Shown here: positions 24,540-35,796 of the stretch, in pieces | How positions within the stretch are numbered: the first letter of the stretch is position 1 | How the letters are laid out: each line of letters opens with the position of its first letter | DNA from: Cladorhizidae sp. MBARI D1340-BT2 | Lineage: Eukaryota > Porifera > Demospongiae > Poecilosclerida > Cladorhizidae | Assembly (NCBI GenBank): GCA_028752905.1 | Contig: JAQNBH010000013.1 | Span: 25,695,739-25,759,738, forward strand | DNA length: 64,000 bases | Direction: 5' to 3' | The notes under the pieces: generated by a model | Seen by the model: the letters and a program-made list of their open reading frames with translations, nothing else | The model's database searches: none | What the model was told of the DNA's origin: nothing | Translations under genes and position numbers: made by a program

Positions 24540-25844
24540 CCTTAAAACCTCTGCTGGGTTGATCTATTTAAACGAAGTATGGCAGGAAGTTATTTAGTTG
24601 ATCTCAATTTTTGATTTAGCCAGACTTAGTTATGTTGTGTTGTAGTCAATGATAATTAAGCCATCTTTAAGTCAACCAACTTCTAGCTTACGCTAATTAG
24701 GTAGATAAGATAAATTTCTGCGGAGACCCAAACCCAACACATACACAACCAATCATCTAAGAAGTATGTGGTGCACATTCTTTAAACAGCACATTTAGCA
24801 AATAGGTGTGCTATGCCGCACAATCATGGATGTGTATCGCGCACTAATTACAGCAACACACCCTATGCCAGTATGGTGTGCTAGGCATTTAGCGTGCTGT
24901 ACATGCTCCAGTATTAACAGTGTACTCCATCCTCAGATAGGTCACAGCACAGTAAGACAAATGTTATGGTGTAGCTACATTAAAATGCAACCCTTAGATG
25001 TCTGCCTCACTGAATCTGGTCTATTTACACTAGAATGAATTGCCTCATCAGAATAGCAAGACAGGAGTTACTCCAAATAGAGGTTGCCACACACACATAC
25101 CATTATCACCAGCCTATCCCCAAACAACAATGATATTGAATTACAATATGCACGCACAAACACCACATGAATACCCCAAGAAACAGCTACACCTTAGATA
25201 GCTTCATACTCCAGGAAGGTTACTCAACCCAAACCAAAATAGCTCTCAATGAAATACCACCTACCCTTCACCATAGCTACTTGGGGAACGCAGACAAACA
25301 GACACTCAACAGGACAAACACACAATATGCACACATCCATCATGCACAGAGAAGATTATCTACTAAAATCTTCCACCTCAACCAATACACATGCTATCCC
25401 AGACCCCCTACCCCACTCACCACTGACCACACACCATGAGGCTTCCACAAATGTCACTGCCAGGCAGATTTGGTTAAGGCATACTTCCCCAACCCAGCAT
25501 GAGTAGTGCTTTCCATCCTGAGGTGGAACTGCTTAAAATTACATATTGCCTTAGTTTGCCATATTTCAACTTGCTTTTCGACTTCACAACTAGCCATCCC
25601 AATGTGTTAAGGATCCATTTGTGCAGCATACAGAAGTTGGGCATTTTAAAGAACTTGCATGTACAACTTATAATATAAAAATGAAGGCTTGACAAGATGC
25701 TTAGACCAGCCATATAAAGCTCTGCATTCAGTTCTGGTGTTGGACAATCTTGAGTCCAACCCCAAAAATCTAATGAACAAACAGAGTTCAAATGTTTGTG
25801 TAGATGTGAAGTACTAATATAGATGGAATGTGTGGAATATCAAG
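24540..25844. other. GT92 3' flank, unit B
   Basis: Counterpart of 2980-4085. It has Cys- and Thr-rich short frames but no recognised domain. A poly-G tract lies just outside at about 24328-24356. Confidence 0.5.
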
Positions 25845-27188
25845 TTACGCCTTACATCTCTCTTTATTGGTCCTTATATGGGCAACATAAAGTAATGTTT
25901 TATCCTTAACTTGCGCTACGCTGATTGAAGGTAAAAGTTCATTTGATATATGAGCAGTTGATGTCACGACTCCAGATAACTTTGAAACACTCTTTCCTTC
26001 TTCATTCACAATTCCATAGCTTGATTTCAATGTGTTTGTGACGTTACCATCTGTTAACTGGGAAAGTGCTTCCAGATTTAATTCACAAGGCAGGTCAGTC
26101 CACAGTATGCGTGCGCACCCTATTGACTTATCATGGAAGATTTCTTTTATGTAATAGTGGATATCCTTTTGTTGAGGAATCAATGGAATGATGAAGTCAT
26201 CATAATCCAGCACAAAGGCAAAATCAAACACGCCTCGATATCGCATGATGCAGTCCTGAATTTTCAAGGCTTGAGAGTAATAAAAAACAGTGTCTATGTA
26301 CTTGTTCCACACTTCCATCACCACAAAGCCACTTCTCAATGCTTCTTCAAGAAATGGATAAATAATTGTTGCATTGTCAGCAAAACTCTTATCCACATTC
26401 AAGTGCACCCTATCCATACCAAGAGTTTTCTGGTAAATGAGCCACTCATTAAACCGTGAAGGATGATTGAACATGCTAGTACACATGACAATGGAATTGT
26501 TGCCTCTCATTGGTGTGGGGTTATTGTCCATGTTGTGGTAAATAAGGGGATGCTCAGCTTTGACTCGAACTAAAGCCTCGTTCTTTCTTGCCTTGTAGAT
26601 GACATAAGCAATGCTACCATTAAAAATTGCACTGTGAGGCAATCCATAACATTCAACCATACCAAAGAAATATGTGATATTAGGTTTAGTTTTCCTTACC
26701 CAGTTGATCATTGGGTCTGGAGTGATAAGAATTGTCTTTGAATGGTGGCCATTTACCTCACAGTGGGTAATGACACCCTTCCTCAATCCGTAAGAACTAA
26801 TCTCTGCCAGGATACACAGCACATCTCTAGGCTTGTTAGCAACTGTTCTGTTATCATAGTAGACCTTGCGTGGGATGACTTCAGCATCACTGATATATTC
26901 ATTTGTAGCAATGGTTGGCAGATATATTCCATTCACAGAAATACCAGGTGGATATATCTTTGTACGTTGATTATTTACTGTTCTGTTATCGTAATCGATC
27001 TTGTGTGGAATGACTTCAGCATCAATAGTATAATCACTTGTAGAAATAGTGGACTGATACCTTTCATTCAGAGAAGCAACCAGATAGATCTTTGTAAGTT
27101 GACTAATTACAGAAGATCTATAAACGGCTACCGTACAAACTCCCCAAACCAGAACAGCAATTACGCATAATATTTTATTCTTCTTCAT
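25845..27188 (-). CDS. GT92 family glycosyltransferase, copy B (447 aa)
   Basis: An uninterrupted single-exon gene. The start chosen is MKKNKILC at 27188; an earlier in-frame Met at 27248 exists only because one base is missing relative to copy C. Residues 6-24 are a hydrophobic signal anchor, so a type II Golgi protein is expected. A stalk holds two copies of a 21-residue block (51-71 and 96-116) that includes DAEVIP and DNRTV. The GT92 (DUF23) domain follows, with MCTSMFN (235-241), LGMDRVHLNVD (256-266) and the catalytic-type DYDD (328-331). Several N-glycosylation sequons are visible (68, 113, 170, 190, 272). GT92 enzymes add sugars, commonly galactose, to glycans; the acceptor cannot be told. 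It differs from copy C at about four residues. The family call is firm; activity is inferred. Confidence 0.9.
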   Translation of the reverse strand: MKKNKILCVIAVLVWGVCTVAVYRSSVISQLTKIYLVASLNERYQSTISTSDYTIDAEVIPHKIDYDNRTVNNQRTKIYPPGISVNGIYLPTIATNEYISDAEVIPRKVYYDNRTVANKPRDVLCILAEISSYGLRKGVITHCEVNGHHSKTILITPDPMINWVRKTKPNITYFFGMVECYGLPHSAIFNGSIAYVIYKARKNEALVRVKAEHPLIYHNMDNNPTPMRGNNSIVMCTSMFNHPSRFNEWLIYQKTLGMDRVHLNVDKSFADNATIIYPFLEEALRSGFVVMEVWNKYIDTVFYYSQALKIQDCIMRYRGVFDFAFVLDYDDFIIPLIPQQKDIHYYIKEIFHDKSIGCARILWTDLPCELNLEALSQLTDGNVTNTLKSSYGIVNEEGKSVSKLSGVVTSTAHISNELLPSISVAQVKDKTLLYVAHIRTNKERCKA

Positions 27189-27322
27189 AGCAGCAAAATT
27201 GAATGTTGATAAACGTCGATTCGGGAAAGAGAAAGATGTATGACTCAACTCACAAGATGGTTTGGTGCCCTTATTGCGAGGTTCTGCTCAATATCCCAAG
27301 TGGGCTAGGCATACGCCCTTCC

Positions 27323-27420
27323 TGTCATATAATTATGTTAGTTACCAGGATACCGGAAGTATGTTGGATACCGGAAGTTTGCTTTGTTAAGAATCTAAGT
27401 ATCATTCTAACATGGTAAAA
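27323..27420. promoter_or_regulatory. LTR-like upstream segment with two ACCGGAAGT boxes
   Basis: TGTCATATAATTATGTTAG at 27323 resembles TGTCATATATGTTGTAATA at 40515, which follows a gypsy pol tail, so this looks like the start of an LTR. Two ACCGGAAGT words (27352-27360 and 27370-27378, 18 bp apart) match the ETS-family consensus and lie about 165-190 bp upstream of the GT92 start. A regulatory role is inferred. Confidence 0.45.
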
Positions 27421-27629
27421 AAGACTTAAGTAGCTAACGCTATATAGCGGTAGAATTGTGAGTAAAATGGCTGAGCTAAAGCTAGCAGTTCCCAACGTAC
27501 AATTGCAGTTTAGGGGCCACAATTGGCGCCGCGTGAATTTCCACTTCCGCGCACAACATTCCGCGAAAATTGCCGCGCATAACTTTTTTACACAATAATA
27601 ATTACATAATTATTATTAAATTAAACTTT
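27421..27629. other. Upstream flank with CpG-rich palindromes
   Basis: Sequence shared with 58610-58800. It includes ATTGGCGCCGCG (about 27522-27533) and GCGCACAACATTCCGCG, short CpG-rich words in an AT-rich setting. TTGGCGCC could be part of a retroelement primer-binding site; this is not established. Confidence 0.3.
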
Positions 27630-27775
27630 GTAAACATCTGAAATATGATTAATAATTTGTGCAAATGGAGTCTCTTTGCCATACTTTCTCCTCCACACAT
27701 ATTCTATAAGGTACCCGCTTGCTGGTGCCATGAAGCTTCATTTTCCTCTTGGCATTTGTCCATGTGCCTTTGAGG
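27630..27775 (-). pseudogene. Merlin/ISXO2-type transposase, C-terminal scrap
   Basis: The minus strand matches 58801-58945 and encodes [27 protein letters not shown] and NHISDVY, the end of an ISXO2-like domain. It is truncated at its upstream side where the hAT element begins. Confidence 0.55.
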
Positions 27776-29579
27776 TAAAAAGGCTAGGTTTAGGGCTGAC
27801 AAGAACACTGCCTACACTTGGCTTCGTATCTAAGAAGAAACCAATGCTTGCAGCTTCCTATCATGTAGCGCAACGAATAGCAAAGGCAATGAAACCTCAT
27901 GGCATTGCCGAGAAGCTGATTAAACCTTGTCCTTAGACATGGTTGAACATGATTGGGAAGCAAAACAGAAGATTTAAGACATTCCTCTATCTAATGACAC
28001 AAATCGATGTACATGTATTATTGAAATGTCTCAAGATATTTGTCAACAAGTTATTGAACAGATCAAATCTAGCCCAGCAAAAATTTCTTTGCAACTTGAT
28101 GAATCCCGTGATGTTGCAAATTTGTCACAACTTCTTGTTTTTGTCCGTTAAATATGTGGAAAAGAATTGAAGAATGAATTTCTCTTCTGTGAACATCTCC
28201 AACAAACCACAAAGGCTACTGATATAATGCAGAAAACACAAGACTTCTTTGAAAGGAACAATCTCACATGGAACATTGTTGGTTCAATATGTACTGTTGG
28301 AGCCCCAGCCATGATGGGAGTGAGATCAGGCTTCACTGCACAAAAAGCACCCAATGTACTAATAACACATTGTGTTCTTCACAGACATGCATTGGCTGCA
28401 AAAATACTTCCTGAAAATCTGAAAATGGTTTTGCCGAAAGTTGTCAAGGCTGTTAATTTCATTCGTGCTCGAGCACTGAATCACCGTTTGTTCAAAGCTT
28501 TTTGTGATGAGATGGGTTCTGAGCATTCAACTCTTTTGCTTCATACTGAGGTGAGCTGGCTTTCATGTGGACTAATTCTTAATCATGTGTTTGAGCTCCG
28601 TACTGAGGTAAAGATTTTTCTTCGTGACCGGGATTCATAGCTGTGTGAAAACTTTGCTGATCCCAAGTTCATCGCCTGTTTAGGGTACCTCTCAGATAAT
28701 ATATTTACCCATCTTAACCAAATCAACACAAACAACTCCAGGGAACATCAGTTACCATTGTTGAAGCAAGTGAAAAGATGACAGCATTGCAGACAAAGCT
28801 GGACTTATGGGCATGAAGAGTACTTGGCAAATTTTCCAAACTTGGATGAGGTCATTAGTGAAAGACCTAGTGTGTTTGTTAACTGAGATAAATGAAGACA
28901 TCACAAAATCTTGAAGGAAAACTTCACTGGCTACTTTTCAAAAGACATGATTCCTACAGAGAGATGGATAATAAGACCTTTTACCACTGAAGTCAGAAAT
29001 GAAAGATGATGACCCAGCAAAAGTTGAGCTGATTGATCTTCAATCCTCTGCTGATCTTAGAGAAGAATTTGAAAAGGTTGGTGTTGATTTTTGGATAAAA
29101 CTCACAGATTCATTCCCCAACTTCTTACTCAGCATGCCTTCCAAGTGCTTCTTCCTTTTGTCACTACACACTTATATGTGAATCAGGGTTCTCAACTTTA
29201 GTATATAGCAATGAAGACAAAGGCCAGGAATCGCGTGAAAATCGATGACGATATGAGAGTAGCGTTGTCATCAACAGCTCCTCGAATAAATAAACTGGTT
29301 GGACTCAATGAATCAGCAGTGTTCCCACTGATAATGCTTCCGGTGTTTCTGTTTGATTTTTTTTTGTGATACGAATGGACTATAGAATTTCTTTCTTTAT
29401 CAAAGTATAATTATTACTATATTTTATGCAAAACCTAGACAATAAATGTGTTTTCTTATCTTCTTACTTTTCTGTCTCTTTATGATGGCTATGCATTTTT
29501 TGTATGGGAGTAAGGGGGTAAATGTCGAAATACATCAGACTGAGGGGGTAAATGATGGAGGACTGGTTGAGAATCCCTG
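27776..29579 (+). pseudogene. hAT transposase remnant, ZBED5/FAM200-like
   Basis: Blocks in order are KKKPMLAASYHVAQRIAKAM (27835), LDESRDVANLSQLLVFV (about 28100), then an open part 28167-28640 with HCVLHRHALAAKILPENLK, VVKAVNFIRARALNHRLFK and EVSWLSCGLILNHVFELRTE. Weaker pieces include LGYLSDNIFTHLNQIN (28690) and, at the end, a scrambled FVTTHL..SGFSTL block (29155-29290). The order and phrases match ZBED5/FAM200-type hAT proteins. The element's right end is GGTTGAGAATCCCTG at 29579, a hAT-like terminus; the left end is missing. Stops and frameshifts throughout. Confidence 0.75.
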
Positions 29580-29589
29580 TTCTAGACAG

Positions 29590-29949
29590 TGTATGCCACT
29601 GGTAAAGTCAAGTCATAGCGTTTCAAGATGTCACAGAAGAAACTTGGAAGTTATTTTAAATTAGCCCCAATCTCATTCTCCTAACTTGGAATCTCAGGGA
29701 GACAAAGGTACAGTTGAACACAGCCAGCTAATTCTTTTGATAACAATCTGTCAAAATCTAGGTGCCACCTGTGAAGCTGATAGTGTTTCACGGAAGAAAC
29801 TTGAAAGATCAGCTTCTCAATCTGAATGTCAAGATGACAGAGGTATTCTACTAGGGCTATGAATACACACAGCTTGCTAAATATTTTAATAAAATCAAAT
29901 CTAGGTGGCACTTGTGAATCTGGTACTGAAGGATGTAATGGTTGAACCA
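29590..29949. other. Unassigned stretch with a diverged tandem duplication
   Basis: Phrases AAATCTAGGTG.CAC.TGTGAA (about 29755 and 29900) and the CACAGAAGAAACTTG/CACGGAAGAAACTTG pair suggest an old duplication. No domain is recognised. Confidence 0.35.
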
Positions 29950-32184
29950 GGCCCACATAACTGTCAGTATCAATGTTGTATTGACTTGACCACTCTTAAT
30001 CAACCATCTGATATTACATAGTCAGTAACCTTCTACACTGATAAGAAAAGCGGCCATAAAAAAATCACATTTAAGGCGAATACAACCATGTTGGTTTAAA
30101 CTGTACCCCTGGATCACAGTTTGTACATCCAAACACAGCGTTTTCTGCATACATTGTCGTAATGCCAATTATCAAGGTTTATTGACCTTTCCTAACTATC
30201 AAAAATCAGCATTTATTACTGAAGGGTTGCAAATTAGAAGAAAGCCCTTCAAAAGTTTAGGGAGCATGAGAGCAGCTGCATGCACAGAGAAAATTGGCTG
30301 CTTCCAATACTCAGACCCTAGGAGTTGGTGCAAAGTTAGCTACTCAGCATGCTACCAACCAAAAGCATCACAGATTTATGTTGATGAAACTTCTTACTAG
30401 CATTCAATATCTAGTACGACAGGGGCTTCCTCTTCGAGGGCACAAAGAAGATAATGACAATTTTGAAGGTAATTTATACCAACTTTTGCTGCTCTTAACT
30501 AAAGATTGTGAGTGAAAACATGGATTCAAAAAAGGGAGTACATTTCTCCTGATATAATTAATGAACTTATAAATATTATGGGCCAAAATGTTTTGAGAAC
30601 AATACTGGCAGAAATTAAGACTGCTTTATGGTTTGCTATTATAGCTGATGAGGCTACCGATGTTTCACATCATGAACAGATGTCTCTCTCAATTCGATGG
30701 GTGGATGATATTCATTACATCCATGAAGAGACTATAGGTCTTATTCAATTGCCAAATACTAAGGCAGAAACCATATTTAGTGCTATTAAAGATGTCTTAA
30801 TCAGATGTTCATTGCCTATTTTGCAGTGCCGTGGACAGGCTTTTGATGGTGCATCAAATATGAGTGGCATACAAAATGGTGTACAAGCATTGGTTAAAAA
30901 GCAGACAAATCAAGCGCTTTATGTTCACTGCTTGGCCCACAGTTTGAATTTGTGTTTAAAAGATGTCACCAAAAATTGCAAATTTATGAGGGATATCATG
31001 GGTTTTATTCATGATTTAGTTCAGTTAATAAGATTTTCTCCAAAGAGGCTTCGATTCTTTAAGAAAAGCTGTAAGCATTAACACTGGAGAAATGTTGCCT
31101 TCATTAAGATTGCTTTGCCCAACTCGATGGACATTAAGACATACATCAATAGATAGTATCCTAAAGAATTATGAGATCCTACAATATGCTTTAGAAAGTG
31201 GCAATGATGAGTATGCAGAGGGTAGTGGACTTTTGACATCCATGCAGAAGTTTGATACTTTATTTGCTTTAAAACTTGCCTCCAAGCAAAGGATACAACA
31301 GTTCAGGAAGCATTATGTGGGGCTGATCTTCTTTGTTCACATTTAAACTCTATGAGAACCGAGGAAAAGATACATTTTATGATCAAGTTCTCCAGGAGTC
31401 TGCCACTTTGACTGATGAGCCAGATCTTCCATGGGGAAGGATACGTCCACGAAGATTTGATGATGGAGCAAGCCCCTATATGTATCAATCCCCCCAGAGA
31501 TATGCATAGACATGCATATTTTGAAGTTCTGGAGGAGTAGTTGTTGGTGAGGTAAAAAGAAGGTTTGATCAGGCTGATTTCTATGTCATGAAAGATATAG
31601 AAACCATTTTACTAAAATCTGCTAATGGTGAAAACTTCATAGTAGCTACCAGATGATGTAAAGAAGTTTTTGAACAAAGATGTTGATCAAGACCAGTTGA
31701 TGATTCACCTTTCAATGTTTCCTGATGCCATCAAAACTGCACGTTCAACTTGTGCTGTTACAAAAATAACAAGCATACGAACTATTACAGATGCTATGAA
31801 TCAATAAGAAATCCATAAAGGCATGTTGGGTGAAGTTGATAAACTCTTAAAACTGTATTTCACTTGCACAGTTACCTCTGCCACAGCAGAACATTTGTTT
31901 TCATCTTTACGTAGAATAAAAACATACTTGAGAAGTTCAATGACCCACTGCAGACTGAATAACTTGTTTTTATTATCAATCAAAAACTGATTCACTTGAC
32001 TTACGAGAGATAGCGGAACAATTTATATCTGTGAACACAAGGAGGAAGGAATTTTTTTTTGGTAATAAGTATTCTTATATTGTAAAACATAGTCATTGCC
32101 AATTATATAATCACTAAAAAATCATCCACATCTCTAGGTTACTAATGTGGGCCCCCCTAACCAAATGATCTTCCTACACCACTG
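29950..32184 (+). pseudogene. hAT transposase remnant, DUF4371/ZMYM1-like
   Basis: The N-terminal zinc-finger-like part is broken (about 29950-30300). Bases 30512-31081 encode a clean DUF4371 segment with IADEATDVSHHEQMSLSIRW, CRGQAFDGASNMSGIQNGVQ and YVHCLAHSLNLCL. Bases 31092-31346 give LLCPTRWTLRHTSIDSI. The dimerisation domain (about 31840-31990) has TSATAEHLFSSLRRIKTYLR. The right terminus CTTCCTACACCACTG ends at 32184 and is hAT-like when read inward (CAGTGGTGTAGG). It appears inserted into the gypsy element that starts at 32193, but the left terminus was not located. Several stops; inactive. Confidence 0.8.
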
Positions 32185-32192
32185 CTGCCCAT

Positions 32193-34740
32193 TGTAGAGA
32201 CACTTGACATGGACCCTACAGTTAAGCCAGTAGTACATGGCCCAAGGTCACAGCCAAAAGCTCTTCTCCCACAAATTAAAAAGAAGATCAAAGAGATGGA
32301 AGAGGAAGGCTTCATAACAAAGGTCACAGAACCAACAGACTGGGTCAGTTCCATGGTAGTTGCACAGAGAAAGGGGAAGATACGCATCTGTCTCGACCCA
32401 AGTAATGTGAATAAAGCTATCAAGAGGTCGATCTACCCAATAAAAACAGTGGAGCAGGTCATGAGTGACCTGAATGGAGCGAAGTACTTTAGCACACTGG
32501 ATGCTAAGTCAGGGTTCTGCCAGCTGCCACTTGATGAAGACTCATCGTACCTAACTACGTTCAACACACCAGAGGGACGCTTTCGGTGGCTAAGACTTCC
32601 ATTTGGAATAAAGAGTGCACCAGAGATTTACCAACGGACCATGGACAGTATGTTGGAAGGCATTGAAGGAGCTACAGCAATCATGGACAACATAATAATA
32701 TCAGGCAAGACATTAGAAGAACATGACAAAGTTCTCAAGCAAGTTCTACGTGGATCCACTGAGTGGAACCTGAAACTGAATCTCGAAAAATTCAAGCTCC
32801 GTCAAAGCAGAATCAAGTATGTTGGTCACATAATAAATGACAAGGGAGCATAACCAGATCCAGAGAAAGTACGAGCAATAGCACAAATGCCGGCTCCGAC
32901 ATCCAAAGAGGATGTACGTAGATTCCTAGGTTTCATGACTTACCTGAACAAGTTCCTTCCGAAGATGAGTGAAGTAGACAAGCCTCTAAGAAATGTGATC
33001 AAGAATGCAGAATTCTACTGGAACAAGCAAGCTCAAACAGATGTGCGTAGAAGCATGCACACTGGCCTACTATGATGTTGAAAAGCCGACTGTAATCCAA
33101 TGTGATGCCAGCAGTTATGCCCTTGGAGCAGCCTTAGTTCAAGAAGGCAAAGTCATCGCATATGCACTGAGCAACAGTACTCTCAAATCCAAAAGGAGCT
33201 CAAAGCAATAGAGTTCTCATGCAAGAAATTCCACACATACATCTATGCCAAGCATGTAATGGTGGAAAAAGACCACAAACTTCTTGAAGTCATATTAAAA
33301 AAGCCACTGCTTGCAGCCCCACCACGCCTCCAAAGTATGTTGCTCCGACTCAGCATCTATGATCTGACTGTTGAGTACAGGAAAGGTGTTGAGATGCAAC
33401 TAGCCGACACCCTCAGCCGAGTTAATCTACCTGACATGGAGAAGATAGATGAAGCAGAAGAAACTTGCATGATACATAAAGTATCAGTTTCCGAGGAGAA
33501 GTCATAAGAGTTCAGACAGAAAACATCTGAGGAATTGAGAATACTGGTGACAGTAGTTCTCAATGGCTGGCCGCAAGTGAAGTCACAACTACATGTACCT
33601 GAGGTAGTGAAGCAATATTGGCCATTTCGTGAGCAAATGGACTATGTTGATGGAATCCTGTACAAGGGAGAAAGGATAGTAATCCCTCCATCAATGCGTG
33701 ACTATGCACTCAAGCGCATCCATGCCTCATGCTTGGGCATTGTAAAGTGCAAAGCTAGAGCCCGAGAGAGCTGCTACTGGCCAGGCCTCAATGACAGAAT
33801 AGAACGAATGATCAAGAACTGCCAAGAGTGCCAGGAGAACATGAAGAAGCAAACTCCACAACCAATGACACGGAGGCAGATTCCAGAAAGGCCTTGGGCT
33901 CAGGTAGCATCAGACATCTTTGAATTCCATCAGGAGCACTATGGGCTAGTGGACTACTTCAGCAAGTGGATAGCTGTGGAAAAGCTGGAAGATCTAACGA
34001 GCAAATCTCTCATTGAAGCCATGATGAATGTTTTCACCACACATAGATTTCCAGATGCTCTGACTACTGACAACGGTCCCCAGTACTCTAGCGCAGAGTT
34101 CAGAAGTTTCTGCAAGGAAAACGGTATCCAGCACACTACTTCAAGCCCTCACTACCCTCAATCCAATGGGGAAGCTGAAAGAGTCGTGCAAACTGTAAAA
34201 TGCCTGTGGAAAAAGTCAAAGTTGCATAGTTGTAATCATGGACTACAATGCAACTCCAATCACAGGTGTTGATGTCTCACCAGCACAACTCCTCATGAGT
34301 AGAAGGATCAAGACAAGCCTGATCATAAGTACTGAACTACTGAAACCCAGTGCCTACTCAAATGAAGTGATACAACAGAAGCTAAAAGCAAAGCAGATGC
34401 TAGCCAAACAGTACTATACCTGTCATGCCAGTTTAACCAGGTGACAAAGTGCTGTATACAACTCCAAGTCACAAAAGTGGCAGATAGCCAATGTGGTGGG
34501 CAAACATGACACACCACACTCATACATCGATATTGGCATCCACAAACGCAAACTACGCGCAAACTACGCCGAAACCGTGTCAACCTACGGAAGTGTGCTT
34601 CCCATTTAAGGTACCACTTGGAATGTATTGGAATTTCCATCTACAAGATACTCGCAAAGCCAGCACCAGCCAACTCCATCCCAAGAGCAGCAGAGGCTGA
34701 TGGCATCCTTAACCCTCCAACCTTTCACAAGCGACTTTTG
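32193..34740 (+). pseudogene. Ty3/gypsy pol remnant (RT-RNase H-integrase)
   Basis: Conventional gypsy order. Reverse transcriptase (32209-32853) has RICLDPSNVNKAIKRS, YFSTLDAKSGFCQLPL and LRLPFGIKSAPEIYQRTMDS. The active-site box reads IMDN where gypsy elements have Y.DD, so the second Asp is replaced. RNase H is split over two frames (DASSYALGAALVQEG near 33110; VEKDHKLLEVI near 33270). The integrase (33535-34272) has CYWPGL, a C..C pair, D in SDIFEF, D in TTDNGPQYSS and E in NGEAERVV; one His of the H2C2 finger is Cys (HASCLGI). The tail continues in another frame to about 34740. Stops at 32851 and 33505 and several frameshifts show it is dead. Confidence 0.85.
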
Positions 34741-35275
34741 GCGCAGAGCGATCTAGCGTCGCAATAGTAAAAGATCAAACTGTATATTTTATATCATAAA
34801 AATTTAATAGCCTGATTTAAACTCTATTTATACACCAAATAACGTGACCGTATGTTCGCGGTAACTCGGGTAAAAAATTATTCAAACGTTTGATCTCACA
34901 ATGGTTGAATGACTGTCTCTCCAAAAGGTCCTAGCACTTGTTCAAGACGACGACTTTGACATCTATGAGGATACTTCCAGCGATGTAGAAGGGGATGGTG
35001 GATGCATCCATGCGTCGGAGAGAGAAAATATAGCTGTGGAACAGTTGATTCTTTGCTACTGTAGTTGCATCTGCTTGCTGACCAGCAGATTGTAGCGCTA
35101 CAGCTGATCACGATGTTTTTCTCTCCGATTATGAAGAAGGAAGTGATGAACAAGGATACTAAGGTTTGTCATGATTCTAGCTAGCTATAGAAAAGATTTA
35201 GCTTTCTAGTAGCTAAGTGGGGCTTTTTTTTTTAACTTGGGTAGAAGAAGGGATAGCTTTGCATGCAATCAGTTT
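34741..35275. other. Mostly unassigned; acidic coding-like segment
   Basis: A plus-strand frame at about 34914-35010 reads LQKVLALVQDDDFDIYEDTS followed by SDVEGD, and a shifted frame near 35105 reads DHDVFLSDYEEGSDE. Acidic N-termini like this occur in piggyBac-type transposases, but no catalytic part follows. Low confidence. Confidence 0.25.
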
Positions 35276-35740
35276 TTAACCCTTTAATGTGGAAAAGCCA
35301 CTATAGTGGCTGGCTACTGAATGTGGATGAACATTTTAATTTTCGCTGCGCTTTTTCTAATGCACATACCTTAATCCATGCCATAAGACTTCATCAATGA
35401 CCAAGTATCATAAATTTTCAAACATTTTAACATCAGATACACATAAACGAAATTGTTAAAATGTAACATATAACGGCATACAATATGTAGATTGGTAATC
35501 TACTTGTGATTTCAACTTGTGATTGTTGTCAAGTTATGCTAACTTGTAACTTGGAGTCTAGAGCTACAAAACAAAGTCCACTGAATGCACCATGAGGTGT
35601 TCTACAAAATGGTAGCCAATACTTTAAAAAAATGCTGAGTGTGCAATAGTTACTGAGCATGCTTAATTAAAACCACTATAGTGGTTTTTCCACATTTAGG
35701 GGGTATACATTTTCGGGTACTCTCCACATTGAAGGGTTAA
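35276..35740. mobile_element. 457 bp TTAA-flanked MITE with subterminal palindromes
   Basis: The element is 35280-35736 with TTAA at both borders (35276-35279, 35737-35740). The termini are inverted repeats: CCCTTTAATGTGGA at the left and TCCACATTGAAGGG at the right. Each side also has the palindrome CCACTATAGTGG (near 35299 and 35668) next to a GTGGAAAA/TTTTTCCAC pair. There is no coding capacity. The TTAA duplication and CCCTT ends fit the piggyBac superfamily. Confidence 0.82.
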
Positions 35741-35796
35741 ACATGATGGATACTGGACAGCCTGTGCTGCTTCCACCAGTGTCTACAACAGCTGCC

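Noticed and set aside
25167..25506. Thr/His-rich frames downstream of GT92 copy B
   Set aside because: CA-rich low-complexity sequence; frames are not kept in unit A or C, and no domain is recognised.
26742..27170. 142-codon frame antisense to GT92 copy B (and 57941-58369 in copy C)
   Set aside because: Shadow of the real gene on the other strand; no motif of its own.
27188..27248. 20-residue N-terminal extension of GT92 copy B
   Set aside because: Open only because of a one-base difference; copy C is closed there, and the hydrophobic anchor would no longer sit near the N-terminus.
32209..32853. The 214-codon RT segment as an active reverse transcriptase
   Set aside because: The catalytic box is IMDN instead of Y.DD, and stops or frameshifts follow; it is a remnant.
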